A DNA stretch of 36,663 nt from JAFGPS01 sp964570855. Its GTDB lineage: Bacteria > Planctomycetota > Phycisphaerae > Sedimentisphaerales > Anaerobacaceae. Positions 7,766 to 15,741 of this stretch are shown here, one piece after another. Under the pieces are notes generated by a model that had not been told where the DNA came from, ran no database searches, and worked only from the letters and a program-made list of their open reading frames with translations. Each line of letters starts with the position of its first letter. Position 1 is the first letter of the stretch. The translations under genes and the position numbers were made by a program. The DNA lies in contig CAZMZR010000031.1 in the NCBI GenBank assembly GCA_964570855.1, positions 1-36,663 of the forward strand, written 5' to 3'.

Positions 7766-8070
7766 ATTCAGAATCCAACAACACTTTGCATTACTTGTAA
7801 CAATAGCCAATCGATCATTTAATTCAAGATTTCAGATTTCATATTCCTATCACCATAAAGCAATTCGGGATGAAAATCAATTCGTAACTAGAACCAATCC
7901 CAAAACCTGTTTTATGGCGAGATCGAGCGAAAAGTTCGTGGTCAAGGCCGGAGGTGGAAAAGGCTCGGAGGCGTACTGAAGTACGTCGAGAACCTTTTAT
8001 ACCAACAACGCAGAGCCACGGACTTTGCAGCCGGTCGCAGTCGAAAGAAGTTTTGGGATGGGTTCTATTG
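7766..8070. other. Gene-free spacer mostly occupied by a palindromic element
   Basis: This 305-base spacer separates the DUF2971 and radical SAM genes, both on the minus strand. Its first 120 bases are AT-rich upstream sequence of the DUF2971 gene, with TTGAAT and TATTGT 16 bases apart on the minus strand as a weak promoter candidate. The remainder is the 177-bp palindrome described separately. Short frames crossing it on both strands look spurious. Confidence 0.7.
7890..8066. repeat. 177-bp near-perfect palindrome, MITE-like or structured RNA element
   Basis: The two halves are imperfect reverse complements along the full length. The ends are AGAACCAATCCCAAAACC (7890-7907) and AGTTTTGGGATGGGTTCT (8049-8066), matching at 16 of 18 positions. 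Similarity continues inwards through a shared AAAGTNCGTGG segment and an AAAAGG/CCTTTT pair to an exact centre, GTAC-TGAA-GTAC (7973-7984). Folded as RNA it would be one hairpin with a stem of about 85 bp. It is GC-rich next to an AT-rich gene pair. No transposase is present, so a non-autonomous mobile element is the leading idea. Confidence 0.8.
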
Positions 8071-9360
8071 TTATAGCGAACGATTGAGCTGTCGCTGGAG
8101 GTCTTTGAGACGGTTCGATTCATCGAAGCCGAGCATGACAATCGGAAAGGCGGTCTTGTTGTGCGTCAACGGCTCGTCCAGATTCACCCACTTCCGGCAA
8201 TATTCGCCGTCGGGAGTGCCGGGTATCGGGGAAAAGTCGGCCAGCATCCCCCGAATACCCAGGCTGTGAACAAACCGCATCGAAGTTTCAAGTTCCTGAA
8301 TATCAATAGATGGGTGGCCGAGGATTTGATAGGCCGTTATATTTTCGGGCGAGGCACCTGCGGCTATGAGTTTTTCAACCGCATGGGCGAGTTCCTCGGA
8401 GAAAACCTTCGAGCCGGTTCTCTTTTGCCACTGCGAGGAGGCGCTTTCAAAGCCGAGATAAAAAGTCTTGAAACCCGCCCGGACCATAAGCTCGGCCAAT
8501 TCGCTCGTAACGAAACGGGCGTTAAGTGCGTTGGGGCTGTGCAGATTTATTTTCGATTGCCGTTTTATGATCGCTTCCAAAAAAGGTATCAAAACCATAT
8601 CAGGCTCGAACAGCAGGGCGTCGTCGTAGAAAGCTACATTTTCGACGCCGAGCCGTCGTAAAAGCTCGAACTCGGCGAGCGAACATTCCAGCGGTCGCGG
8701 CCTGAATTTGCCGTAAACCTTCGGCACCGAGCAATAAGTGCAGTTAAAGGGACATCCGTCACCGAGTTTAAGTACGCCGACCTTTATTTTGTCATAAATT
8801 TCCCATAAAGCCGGCTGTATCAAATCCGGAGTGATTTTCAGATATTGCCAGAGCGGCTCAAGATTCGTGCCTATAACCAGAAGGTCCGCTCCCAGTTCCT
8901 TAGCGTGTGAGCTGCAGAGCGTGACATAATTGCCGCCAAGGATTATTTTTGCCTTCGGTTGCAATCTGCGTATATCTTCTATCACCTCCCGGATGCCGGG
9001 ATACCAGTATGTCATTGTCGTCTGGATAAAGGCGAAATCGAACGGCTTTTCTTTATTCAAAAAATCGGTAAACATACTGCGAGACAGGCCGAATCGGCGA
9101 AAGTATCGGGGGATAGACGCCAAGGATTCGGGATGTTGAATTTTTTCAAAATAGAAACGGCCCCGGCCCCACCGGTCGGATGCGAGTGGCTTTTGCCCGG
9201 CTGAAAAAGGCGCCATTCTGTCCAGATAATCGAAGAGAGCAAAATCCGCCCGGCCTCGCAATTTCCCGGCAATACTTAACATGCCGTACGGCTTGAGCCA
9301 GAAATCAAACGCGGCGAAATCGTAAATCGGCGGATTTACCAATAAAATTCTCGGTTTCAT
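8071..9360 (-). CDS. B12-binding-domain-type radical SAM protein
   Basis: From ATG 9360 the product has 429 residues. It opens with the K-P-R-I-L-L-V-N-P-P strand typical of B12-binding radical SAM proteins. A Rossmann-like cobalamin-binding-type region covers about residues 1-170. The radical SAM core begins with GCPFNCTYC (C203, C207, C210). The D-x-H-x-x-G cobalamin signature is not evident, so cobalamin binding is uncertain. An upstream TTG at 9408 would add 16 residues unlike the family, so it was not used. The substrate is unknown. It is divergent from another radical SAM gene, with 79 bases between them. Confidence 0.82.
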   Translation of the reverse strand: MKPRILLVNPPIYDFAAFDFWLKPYGMLSIAGKLRGRADFALFDYLDRMAPFSAGQKPLASDRWGRGRFYFEKIQHPESLASIPRYFRRFGLSRSMFTDFLNKEKPFDFAFIQTTMTYWYPGIREVIEDIRRLQPKAKIILGGNYVTLCSSHAKELGADLLVIGTNLEPLWQYLKITPDLIQPALWEIYDKIKVGVLKLGDGCPFNCTYCSVPKVYGKFRPRPLECSLAEFELLRRLGVENVAFYDDALLFEPDMVLIPFLEAIIKRQSKINLHSPNALNARFVTSELAELMVRAGFKTFYLGFESASSQWQKRTGSKVFSEELAHAVEKLIAAGASPENITAYQILGHPSIDIQELETSMRFVHSLGIRGMLADFSPIPGTPDGEYCRKWVNLDEPLTHNKTAFPIVMLGFDESNRLKDLQRQLNRSL

Positions 9361-9439
9361 CGTTCTACAGAAAAATATCGTTCTTAAATAATCTTCGGGA
9401 CTTGACAAGCCCCGGCTCGATTATACGATTATCAGAATT

Positions 9440-10327
9440 ATGGATTCTTTGCCAGATAAAATCCTCTCATGCAGCAAAGCCGTGCAGAAGTTATGGACTC
9501 TTTTAGATCCGTGCACGCTTTGTCCCCGCCAGTGCAAAGTTCTTCGCAGCGAGGGTAAAACAGGCTATTGCGGAATCGGCGATCTGCCTTTGGTCAGTTC
9601 GGTCGGCCCGCATTTCGGCGAAGAGAGTGTGCTCGTCGGAAAGGGAGGCTCGGGCACGATTTTTTTCGCCGGTTGCAATTTAGGCTGCATTTTCTGCCAG
9701 AATTACGACATCAGCCATCAAAGGCAGGGCAGTAAAAGGACCATCGAGCAGTTGGTCCGGTCCATGCTCGATTTGCAAAGTTCCGGCTGTGTCAATATCA
9801 ACTTCGTCAGTCCCACGCACGTCGCCCCGGCCATTGCCGCCGCGATTGAATTAGCCCGGCAAAAAGGCCTCACACTGCCGACGGTTTACAATACCGGCGG
9901 TTATGATTCGGTCAAGACACTAAAATTGCTCGAAGGTTTGATTGATATTTACATGCCCGATATGAAATATTCCGACCCCGATGTCGCCGGCGAGCTTTCC
10001 AACGCTCCGGATTATCCGAAGGTCAGTTTCGCCGCCGTCAAAGAGATGCATCGGCAGGTAGGCGATTTGAAAACCGAAAACGGCCTGGCCACTCGCGGAC
10101 TTTTAGTCAGGCACCTGATTCTGCCGGGCGGCCTGGCCGGCAGCTTCGAGATTATAGATTTTCTGGCCGGCAAAATCAGCCGAAAGACGACCATCAATGT
10201 CATGGCCCAGTACCGCCCAAGTTACCAGGCCTTTTCTCATCCACACATTAACCACCGTCCCTCTATCGAAGAAATCGTCTCGGCCCGAAGATATGCAATG
10301 ACAAAAGGCCTCCGCGTTCTCGACTGA
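9440..10327 (+). CDS. Radical SAM protein, PflX/PflA-like (COG1313 type)
   Basis: The 295-residue protein has a four-cysteine cluster near the N-terminus (C25, C28, C32, C44) and then the radical SAM motif GCNLGCIFCQNY (C79, C83, C86). The C-x-L-C-P-R-x-C and G-x-x-G-Y-C pattern is that of the COG1313/PflX group, annotated as putative glycyl-radical-enzyme activases without proven substrate. No glycyl radical enzyme is present in this window, so a classical activase role is not supported by context. There is no Shine-Dalgarno site before the ATG. It converges with the DUF72 gene. Confidence 0.85.
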   Translation: MDSLPDKILSCSKAVQKLWTLLDPCTLCPRQCKVLRSEGKTGYCGIGDLPLVSSVGPHFGEESVLVGKGGSGTIFFAGCNLGCIFCQNYDISHQRQGSKRTIEQLVRSMLDLQSSGCVNINFVSPTHVAPAIAAAIELARQKGLTLPTVYNTGGYDSVKTLKLLEGLIDIYMPDMKYSDPDVAGELSNAPDYPKVSFAAVKEMHRQVGDLKTENGLATRGLLVRHLILPGGLAGSFEIIDFLAGKISRKTTINVMAQYRPSYQAFSHPHINHRPSIEEIVSARRYAMTKGLRVLD

Positions 10328-10389
10328 GCGGATATGAAAAACCACCCTACGTTTTGCATAAAATAGCAAGACTATGTCTTGGGTGTGTT

Positions 10390-11124
10390 TTAAGAAATAA
10401 GTTCTTTTAGTTGTTTTGCGTTTTTTATGGCGTGGCCGTGGGCATCGTTGTTGAAATAGACGTAGATGTTGCGAGCTTTATGAGACTGTTCCTTAATCCA
10501 TTCGGCCCATTCCTGCAATTGCGATTTGGGATAGCTGCCGGAATACCGGCCGGTCGTGCCGTGGAAGCGAATATAAACCGTATCTGATGTCACTATCTTT
10601 GGCGATTCCTTGCCGGGCATATCGTGGATACAAAAACCGGCGTTGTATTTTTCGAGCAGTTTATACGTATCCTCGCAATACCAGCTTTCGTGCCGGAACT
10701 CAAATACAGCGGTTTTCCTTTTGGGCAGCAGCTTTATAAAAGCTTCGAGCCTGTCCGTATTTATTTGCAGACTCGGCGGCAGTTGATATAAAACAGGGCC
10801 GAGCCTGCGCTTTAATAGATTTATTCCATCCAAGAAACGCTGGAGCGATTCCGATGTGTTCTTCAGCTTTTGGATATGCGTGATATACCGGTTTGCCTTG
10901 ACCGCATACAGGAAACCTTCAGGGGCGATTTCCTGCCATCTTCGTATGGATTGCTCTTTCGGCTGGTGGTAGAAGGTGTTATTGATTTCGACGGTATCGA
11001 AATGTTGGGCGTAATACTCGAACCATTTGCTCTTGGATAGATCTGCCGGATAAAACGATTCCCTCCAGTGCTCATAATACCAGCCGGATGTACCGATTCG
11101 AATATCACAATCCGTATTGCTCAT
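10390..11124 (-). CDS. DUF72 family protein (YecE-like)
   Basis: The 244-residue protein opens with I-R-I-G-T-S-G-W-Y-Y (8-17), the DUF72 hallmark, and continues with N-N-T-F-Y, F-E-F-R-H-E-S-W, Y-I-R-F-H-G and Y-V-Y-F-N-N-D-A-H-G-H-A. These are the conserved blocks of the family, which adopts a TIM-barrel fold. Members are widespread but their reaction is unknown. Length matches the usual 230-260 residues. No Shine-Dalgarno site is seen. It is divergent from the DUF2905 gene. Confidence 0.9.
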   Translation of the reverse strand: MSNTDCDIRIGTSGWYYEHWRESFYPADLSKSKWFEYYAQHFDTVEINNTFYHQPKEQSIRRWQEIAPEGFLYAVKANRYITHIQKLKNTSESLQRFLDGINLLKRRLGPVLYQLPPSLQINTDRLEAFIKLLPKRKTAVFEFRHESWYCEDTYKLLEKYNAGFCIHDMPGKESPKIVTSDTVYIRFHGTTGRYSGSYPKSQLQEWAEWIKEQSHKARNIYVYFNNDAHGHAIKNAKQLKELIS

Positions 11125-11142
11125 GAAAATATTCTAACACCT

Positions 11143-11170
11143 TTGAACACATCTGAAAAACACTTATAAT
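11143..11170 (+). promoter_or_regulatory. Predicted sigma70 promoter for the DUF2905 gene
   Basis: TTGAAC (11143-11148) and TATAAT (11165-11170) are spaced 16 bases apart. Transcription would start near 11177, leaving about 28 bases before the ATG with an AGGTGA ribosome-binding site. It is one of the best promoter matches in the window. Confidence 0.55.
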
Positions 11171-11204
11171 TAACGATAATAAATTCCTGAATAGGTGAAA
11201 CGAT

Positions 11205-11435
11205 ATGGATTTTGGGCCGCAACAAATCGGTAAATGGCTCATCGCTGTGGGTATTTTTATTATCCTTCTCGGTGGACTTATTATATTATTGGGTAAAATA
11301 GGTCTTTTCAGGTTGCCGGGCGATTTGCAATTTGGCTCCCGGAACTGGCGCATTTATATCCCCATTGCAAGCTCTATCATCCTATCGATAGTCCTGACGC
11401 TTATCCTGTGGCTGATTAATTATTTTCGACGATAA
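11205..11435 (+). CDS. DUF2905 family two-pass membrane protein
   Basis: The 76-residue protein has two membrane segments (about 11-31 and 50-72). Between them is the conserved loop G-K-I-G-L-F-R-L-P-G-D-L, which identifies DUF2905. The function of the family is unknown. AGGTGA is 6 bases before the ATG, and a good promoter lies upstream. The polX gene follows 77 bases later on the same strand, with a small CGAGAAT/ATTCTCG hairpin between them. Confidence 0.88.
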   Translation: MDFGPQQIGKWLIAVGIFIILLGGLIILLGKIGLFRLPGDLQFGSRNWRIYIPIASSIILSIVLTLILWLINYFRR

Positions 11436-11512
11436 AATTCATTTCTTTGACGAGAATATACTAACAGAAATTCTCGCTATGATTTTATCCGGCTGCGGAT
11501 ATAATCGGATTT

Positions 11513-13240
11513 ATGAAGAATGCGATTCTCAGTGCACTTTTCGAGCAGATGGCCGATGTGATGGAGATACTCGGCGAGGACCGCTTCCGCATCAACAGCT
11601 ATAAAAAAGTCGCCAGGGTCATCGGCGAGCTGCCGACGGATGTCGAGGCTTTGCTGGAGTCCGGTGAGTTGGCGAATCTTCCCGGTATCGGCAAATCAAG
11701 TCTTGCCAAGATCGAAGAATTCGTCAAAACCGGCACAATCACCGCCTTTCAGGACCTGCTCAAAAAAATCCCGCCGACGCTCCTGGAACTGCTTACCATT
11801 CCCGGCGTGGGCCCCAAAGGCGTCAAGGCGGTTTACGAGCAATTGAATGTCACGAGCATCGCCGAGCTGAAAAAAGCGATAGAATCCGGCTCCGTCGCCG
11901 AGCTGCCGGGCTTCGGCGAAAAAAAAGCGGCGGCCATCGCCAAAGGCATCGCATTTCTGGAGACATCGACCGGCCGAATCCGCCTCGACCAGGCATGGGA
12001 AGCCTCGGAGATAGTCACCGGATTTCTACAGGGTCTATCCGGCGTGGACAAAATCCTGACCGCCGGCTCGCTGCGACGCCGTGCCGAGACTATCGGCGAT
12101 GTTGATATTCTCGTCGCTACTAAAAAAGGCGATAAAATCATACGGGCGTTTACCAACGCCGGATTTGTCAGTGAAGTTCTCGCCGCCGGCCCGACAAAAG
12201 GCTCTGCAATTATTCATACGCAAACCACGCCGGTGCATGTCGATGTCCGGGCGGTGACAAAGGAAAGTTTCGGCGCTGCGGCCCAATATTTCACCGGCTC
12301 ACAGCAGCATAACGTGCGCCTGCGGGAAATCGCAGTAAAGGCAAAGCTCAAACTGAACGAGTACGGCTTATTCAAAGGCGACAAGATGATAGCGGGGCGG
12401 ACCGAGGAGGAGATTTATCGAAAGCTCGGCCTGGATTATATCGAGCCGGTGCTTCGCGAGGACCGAGGCGAAATCGAAGCTGCGAAAAATCATGCTTTAC
12501 CGGAATTGATTCAATTCGAGGATATCAACGGCGATTTTCACATGCACACAACCGCCTCCGACGGCACGTGCGATATTGGCGAACTGGCCGAAGCGGCGAA
12601 GGATTTGGGCTATAAATTCATCTGTATTACCGACCATTCTAAATCATCGGCAATCGCCAACGGCCTTTCGGCAAAACAACTAGCTCAGCAAATTCAAAAA
12701 ATCCGAAAGCTCAACGAAAAAATCAAAGGCATCACGATTCTGGCCGGTTCCGAGGTGGACATACTTGCGAACGGCTCTCTGGATTTCGACGATAAATTAC
12801 TGGCGGAGCTGGATTTTGTTATAGCGTCGATTCATTCGGGCCTGGCAAGTCCCCGTCAGAAGGTGACAACGCGCACACTAAAAGCGATGGATAATCCTTA
12901 CGTCAACTGCATCGCCCACCCGACGGGCAGACTCATCGGTCAGCGTGAGGCGATGGACCTTGACATCGCCGCCGTCATTGAACACGCCGCCCAGACGCAT
13001 ACGGCCCTGGAAGTCAATTCAAATCCGATGCGTCTGGACCTCAAAGACACGCACTGTAAAATGGCCGTCGAGGCGGGCGTCAAGCTGGTCATCGGGACCG
13101 ACTCCCACAGCACCGGACAGCTCGGCTTGATCGATTTCGGCGTAGCCACCGCCGGTCGAGGCTGGGTGACAAAAGCCGATGTGCTCAATACCTTGTCGGA
13201 GGCAAAAATAAAAAGCTTTGTCAAAGCCAAAAGACCATAG
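11513..13240 (+). CDS. polX: DNA polymerase/3'-5' exonuclease PolX
   Basis: The 575-residue length is normal for bacterial PolX. Residues 1-150 carry helix-hairpin-helix motifs (LPGIGKSS, IPGVGPKG, LPGFGEKK). The family X palm has AGSLRRR, then GDVDIL with catalytic D197 and D199, and a third aspartate in V-H-V-D (D244). The C-terminal PHP nuclease domain retains all expected ligands: H343, H345, D350, H375, E414, H441, H469, D530 and H532. The enzyme fills gaps and trims 3' ends in base excision repair. TATAAT at 11500-11505 lies only 7 bases before the ATG and there is no Shine-Dalgarno site, so a leaderless transcript is possible. The NTPase gene follows after 3 bases. Confidence 0.95.
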   Translation: MKNAILSALFEQMADVMEILGEDRFRINSYKKVARVIGELPTDVEALLESGELANLPGIGKSSLAKIEEFVKTGTITAFQDLLKKIPPTLLELLTIPGVGPKGVKAVYEQLNVTSIAELKKAIESGSVAELPGFGEKKAAAIAKGIAFLETSTGRIRLDQAWEASEIVTGFLQGLSGVDKILTAGSLRRRAETIGDVDILVATKKGDKIIRAFTNAGFVSEVLAAGPTKGSAIIHTQTTPVHVDVRAVTKESFGAAAQYFTGSQQHNVRLREIAVKAKLKLNEYGLFKGDKMIAGRTEEEIYRKLGLDYIEPVLREDRGEIEAAKNHALPELIQFEDINGDFHMHTTASDGTCDIGELAEAAKDLGYKFICITDHSKSSAIANGLSAKQLAQQIQKIRKLNEKIKGITILAGSEVDILANGSLDFDDKLLAELDFVIASIHSGLASPRQKVTTRTLKAMDNPYVNCIAHPTGRLIGQREAMDLDIAAVIEHAAQTHTALEVNSNPMRLDLKDTHCKMAVEAGVKLVIGTDSHSTGQLGLIDFGVATAGRGWVTKADVLNTLSEAKIKSFVKAKRP

Positions 13241-13243
13241 CTT

Positions 13244-13780
13244 ATGAACCAATTTACAAAAATCCTGTTAACAGGCCCGCCTGGTTGCGGTAAAACAACC
13301 GCTATAATAACAATTACAAACAATTTGAATCTCGAAAAAGTGGCGGGATTTTATACACAGGAGATTCGCGAAAACAACACCCGCAAGGGATTTTCCTGGA
13401 AAAGGCTCGATGGTCCGGCAGGGACACTTGCCCATATCGAAATCAGGGGGCGATTCAAGTTAGGCAAATACGGCGTGGATGTTGCCGGCTTTGAAGAAGC
13501 CGTTGTGCCGATTCTGGATATCGAAAACAATGCCGAATTGTTCATCATCGACGAAATAGGCAAGATGGAATGCCTGTCGCATAAATTTACCACTGCCGTA
13601 CGAAGGCTCTTTGACTCTGATAAAACCGTGCTGGCAACGGTGGCACAAAAGGGCGACGGCCTGATTAGCGATGTAAAGAACTATCCGGATGTGAAACTTT
13701 TTAATCTGACTCGTCATGGAAACGAAAAAGCAATAGAAGAAATATCGCAACTTTTATCATTTACAAAAGAGAAGAGGTGA
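13244..13780 (+). CDS. THEP1-type nucleoside-triphosphatase
   Basis: The 178-residue protein has a Walker A motif GPPGCGKTT (11-19) and a Walker B-like L-F-I-I-D-E-I-G-K-M-E (99-109), the signature of the NTPase_1/THEP1 family (COG1618). Members hydrolyse ATP, GTP and other nucleotides in vitro; the cellular role is unclear. It starts 3 bases after the polX stop, so it is almost certainly on the polX transcript. Its TGA overlaps the GTG start of the nitroreductase gene (GTGA), implying translational coupling. Confidence 0.9.
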   Translation: MNQFTKILLTGPPGCGKTTAIITITNNLNLEKVAGFYTQEIRENNTRKGFSWKRLDGPAGTLAHIEIRGRFKLGKYGVDVAGFEEAVVPILDIENNAELFIIDEIGKMECLSHKFTTAVRRLFDSDKTVLATVAQKGDGLISDVKNYPDVKLFNLTRHGNEKAIEEISQLLSFTKEKR

Positions 13781-14367
13781 AGAAGAAAATCATAAATCTT
13801 GGTGAGCCGGAAAAGACCGGTTCGATGTCACTGGAACAGGCGATAGCATCGAGGCGGTCTCGACGGGAATTTCTGCCGGAGCCGCTGAGTCTCGAACAAA
13901 TCGGGCAACTGGCCTGGGCCGCACAGGGCAGGGGGTCCGGCGGCGGATATCGCACCACACCTTCGGCGGGGGCCACGTATCCGCTGGAGCTTTTTATTGT
14001 CACCGCCGATGGCCTATTTCACTACCTGCCTAATGGGCATGCTCTCGAACAGCTCGCCGATAAAGATTTGCGAGCCGAGCTTTGTTCTGCCGCATGGGGA
14101 CAGGAATTTATCAGAAATGCACCGCTGACAATTGTTTTTGCAGCCGAATTTCAGCGGACGACCGGTCATTACGGCAAACGGGGTGTTCGTTACGTCTATA
14201 TGGAGGCCGGGCACGCCGCCCAGAACGTCCACCTTCAGGCCGAAGCTATGGGACTTGGCTCCGTAGCCGTGGGGGCTTTTGAAGATGACTCTGTCGGAGA
14301 TGTTCTGTCTCTTCCGGAGGGCCTTGAGAGCATCTATATGGTAACGATAGGTTATTATCGGAAATAA
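13777..14367 (+). CDS. SagB/ThcOx-type nitroreductase
   Basis: The 196-residue FMN-dependent oxidoreductase has the FMN-phosphate-binding S-R-R-S-R-R-E-F (26-33), the P-S-A-G-A-T-Y-P-L-E block (about 62-71) and G-H-A-A-Q-N-V-H-L-Q-A (about 147-157). These are typical of the SagB/ThcOx subgroup. SagB enzymes oxidise azolines in peptide natural-product clusters, but stand-alone homologues are common and no cyclodehydratase or precursor peptide gene is nearby. The start is GTG at 13777, overlapping the preceding stop by 4 bases. It is the last gene of the polX operon. Confidence 0.87.
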   Translation: MKKKIINLGEPEKTGSMSLEQAIASRRSRREFLPEPLSLEQIGQLAWAAQGRGSGGGYRTTPSAGATYPLELFIVTADGLFHYLPNGHALEQLADKDLRAELCSAAWGQEFIRNAPLTIVFAAEFQRTTGHYGKRGVRYVYMEAGHAAQNVHLQAEAMGLGSVAVGAFEDDSVGDVLSLPEGLESIYMVTIGYYRK

Positions 14368-14496
14368 GGTCTGCTGTCATTTCTTTAAGGCATAAAAATA
14401 AATATCCTCGCTGATTTTCCGTGGTGATTTTGTCGATAATTCTGTAATATCAAATACCTCGATTAATATGTCGGGAAATTAGGAAAGGGACAGGTA

Positions 14497-15168
14497 ATGA
14501 AAAGTGGCCGTTACAGCAGAAGTGAAATCATGACCGTATCAGCTCTGGTCGGTTTGTTGATATTTTCGATATTTGCCACCGCCGACACACCGAATTCAAC
14601 CGCTGCGAACGAGAAGACAATGTATTCCGAACAGGGCGGCGGCCTCTACGGCATGGCAGAGCCTACCATCGAGTTTGTACCGCAGATAAATAAAGGGCCC
14701 AGTGACATATACATAAAATTTGAGGGCATCGACGGAGAAGTCGAAGACGCGTATCATAGAGACTGGTGTGAGGTCATAGCATTCAACCAGGCTCACATAT
14801 TGCAGCTTGCAGATACGGGTTCGATCAGAGGAAGAGGTTCACCGCAGTTCGATGACATCAGGATTGTTAAAATAATCGATAAGGCGAGTCCGAAGCTGGC
14901 TGAGGCCGTCTGCATGGGAAGCGTTTATCCCACAGTTGAAATTCATGTGACTGCATCGGATTACAGTTCGAGCCACTCTGCATATCTGGCTTACGAACTC
15001 GAAAATGTATTAGTCACCTCCTACGCCGTCGGCGGCACCGCCCAGAGCGAAGATGTCCCTTGTGAGGAAGTGACGCTGAGCTTTGAGCAGATTAAAATGA
15101 CCTACACCGAGTTCGATGCTACCGGCAAGGCCAAGGGAAATGTAGAATACACATGGACGCTCCAGTAG
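14497..15168 (+). CDS. Hcp-like protein with N-terminal signal peptide
   Basis: Residues 1-30 form a signal peptide, with a hydrophobic core at about 13-27 and a plausible A-T-A cleavage site. Residues about 69-223 match the Hcp fold: D-I-Y-I-K-F-E-G-I-D-G-E, W-C-E-V-I-A-F, V-E-I-H-V-T and a C-terminal V-T-L-S-F-E-Q-I-K-M-T-Y. Classical Hcp forms the type VI secretion tube and has no signal peptide. No other T6SS gene is present, so this is probably an exported ring-forming homologue. AGGAAAGGGA precedes the ATG. A clear terminator follows at 15199-15230, so it is likely monocistronic. Confidence 0.8.
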   Translation: MKSGRYSRSEIMTVSALVGLLIFSIFATADTPNSTAANEKTMYSEQGGGLYGMAEPTIEFVPQINKGPSDIYIKFEGIDGEVEDAYHRDWCEVIAFNQAHILQLADTGSIRGRGSPQFDDIRIVKIIDKASPKLAEAVCMGSVYPTVEIHVTASDYSSSHSAYLAYELENVLVTSYAVGGTAQSEDVPCEEVTLSFEQIKMTYTEFDATGKAKGNVEYTWTLQ

Positions 15169-15198
15169 TGCGGGTCTGTAGAAAAACAAGCAAACTAA

Positions 15199-15230
15199 AA
15201 AGGGCTGTCAATGGAGGAGGACGGCCCTTT
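15199..15230 (+). terminator. Intrinsic terminator after the Hcp-like gene
   Basis: AAAGGGCTGTC (15199-15209) pairs with GACGGCCCTTT (15220-15230), an 11-bp stem with one G-T pair and a 10-base loop. The sequence after it, ATCTTTT, is T-rich. It lies 30 bases after the stop codon. Confidence 0.65.
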
Positions 15231-15704
15231 ATCTTTTGGCTAATGTCCGGTTGTTGATATTTTGCGGGTTGCCGGCCGGTCCAGTCGTCGATTTTATCCC
15301 CGCCCTTGACGACCAGGCCGGCCATGTCTTGATTTGTTAATGCAACAAGCAGAACAAAGCCTGCCTGTACAAAAACCTTCTTCTCTCCATCCTCCTCCTG
15401 CAAAAGGCAAACCCGCTGTGGATTCAGGATAAAACCGGGCAACTTTGAAAGTTACCCCACCTATCCTCTTTTGCCACAATCCACTTTTACCATATTAACA
15501 TAATGCAATCAAGATTAAAACTAAACAAAATAGTAAAAATACATAGAATAATTAGCTGTTGTTTTTTTAGCTTAATCCACTCATATTAACGAAATAATAA
15601 TATCCATCGGTGGGGGAGTAGTAAAATAAGGTTTAAATGCACAGAGCAGGTAAAGCCGTTTTAAGGTATAGAGCCAAATATATGAGCTTAGGTGAATTTT
15701 AGGC

Positions 15705-15738
15705 TTGGTTTATGCAGTTCGCTTGGTTATAATACCAA
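15705..15738 (+). promoter_or_regulatory. Promoter with inverted repeat flanking the -10; leaderless start predicted
   Basis: TTGGTT (15705-15710) and TATAAT (15728-15733) are 17 bases apart. Transcription would start at about 15740, right at the ATG (15742), and no ribosome-binding site exists. The -10 is flanked by a perfect inverted repeat, TTGGT (15723-15727) and ACCAA (15734-15738), which could be an operator. Confidence 0.5.
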
Positions 15739-15741
15739 CTA

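Larger units (their letters stand above)
15169..15741. other. Spacer between the Hcp gene and the aminotransferase gene
   Basis: The left end holds the intrinsic terminator of the Hcp gene. From about 15240 to 15480 the sequence is GC-rich and open on the minus strand in two short frames; neither has a recognisable motif or a convincing start. From about 15480 it becomes AT-rich and ends in the aminotransferase promoter. A decayed gene remnant in 15240-15480 is possible but not demonstrable. Confidence 0.55.

Noticed and set aside
7839..8141. 100-residue minus-strand frame and a plus-strand frame across the palindrome
   Set aside because: They cover the 177-bp palindrome from end to end and overlap the radical SAM gene; no family features.
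10336..10391. Bidirectional terminator between the PflX-like and DUF72 genes
   Set aside because: The arms (AAAACCACCC-like and GGGTGTGTTTT) pair imperfectly across a loop of more than 30 bases; too weak to call.
13777..14367. SagB-type protein as a sign of a thiazole/oxazole peptide cluster
   Set aside because: No cyclodehydratase, precursor peptide or export gene nearby; stand-alone homologues are common.
14497..15168. Type VI secretion locus
   Set aside because: Only the Hcp-like gene is present, with a signal peptide; no sheath, baseplate, VgrG or ClpV gene.
15119..15479. Two minus-strand frames (107 and 61 residues) after the Hcp gene
   Set aside because: One overlaps the Hcp coding sequence and its terminator; neither has a motif or ribosome-binding site. 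A decayed gene cannot be excluded.
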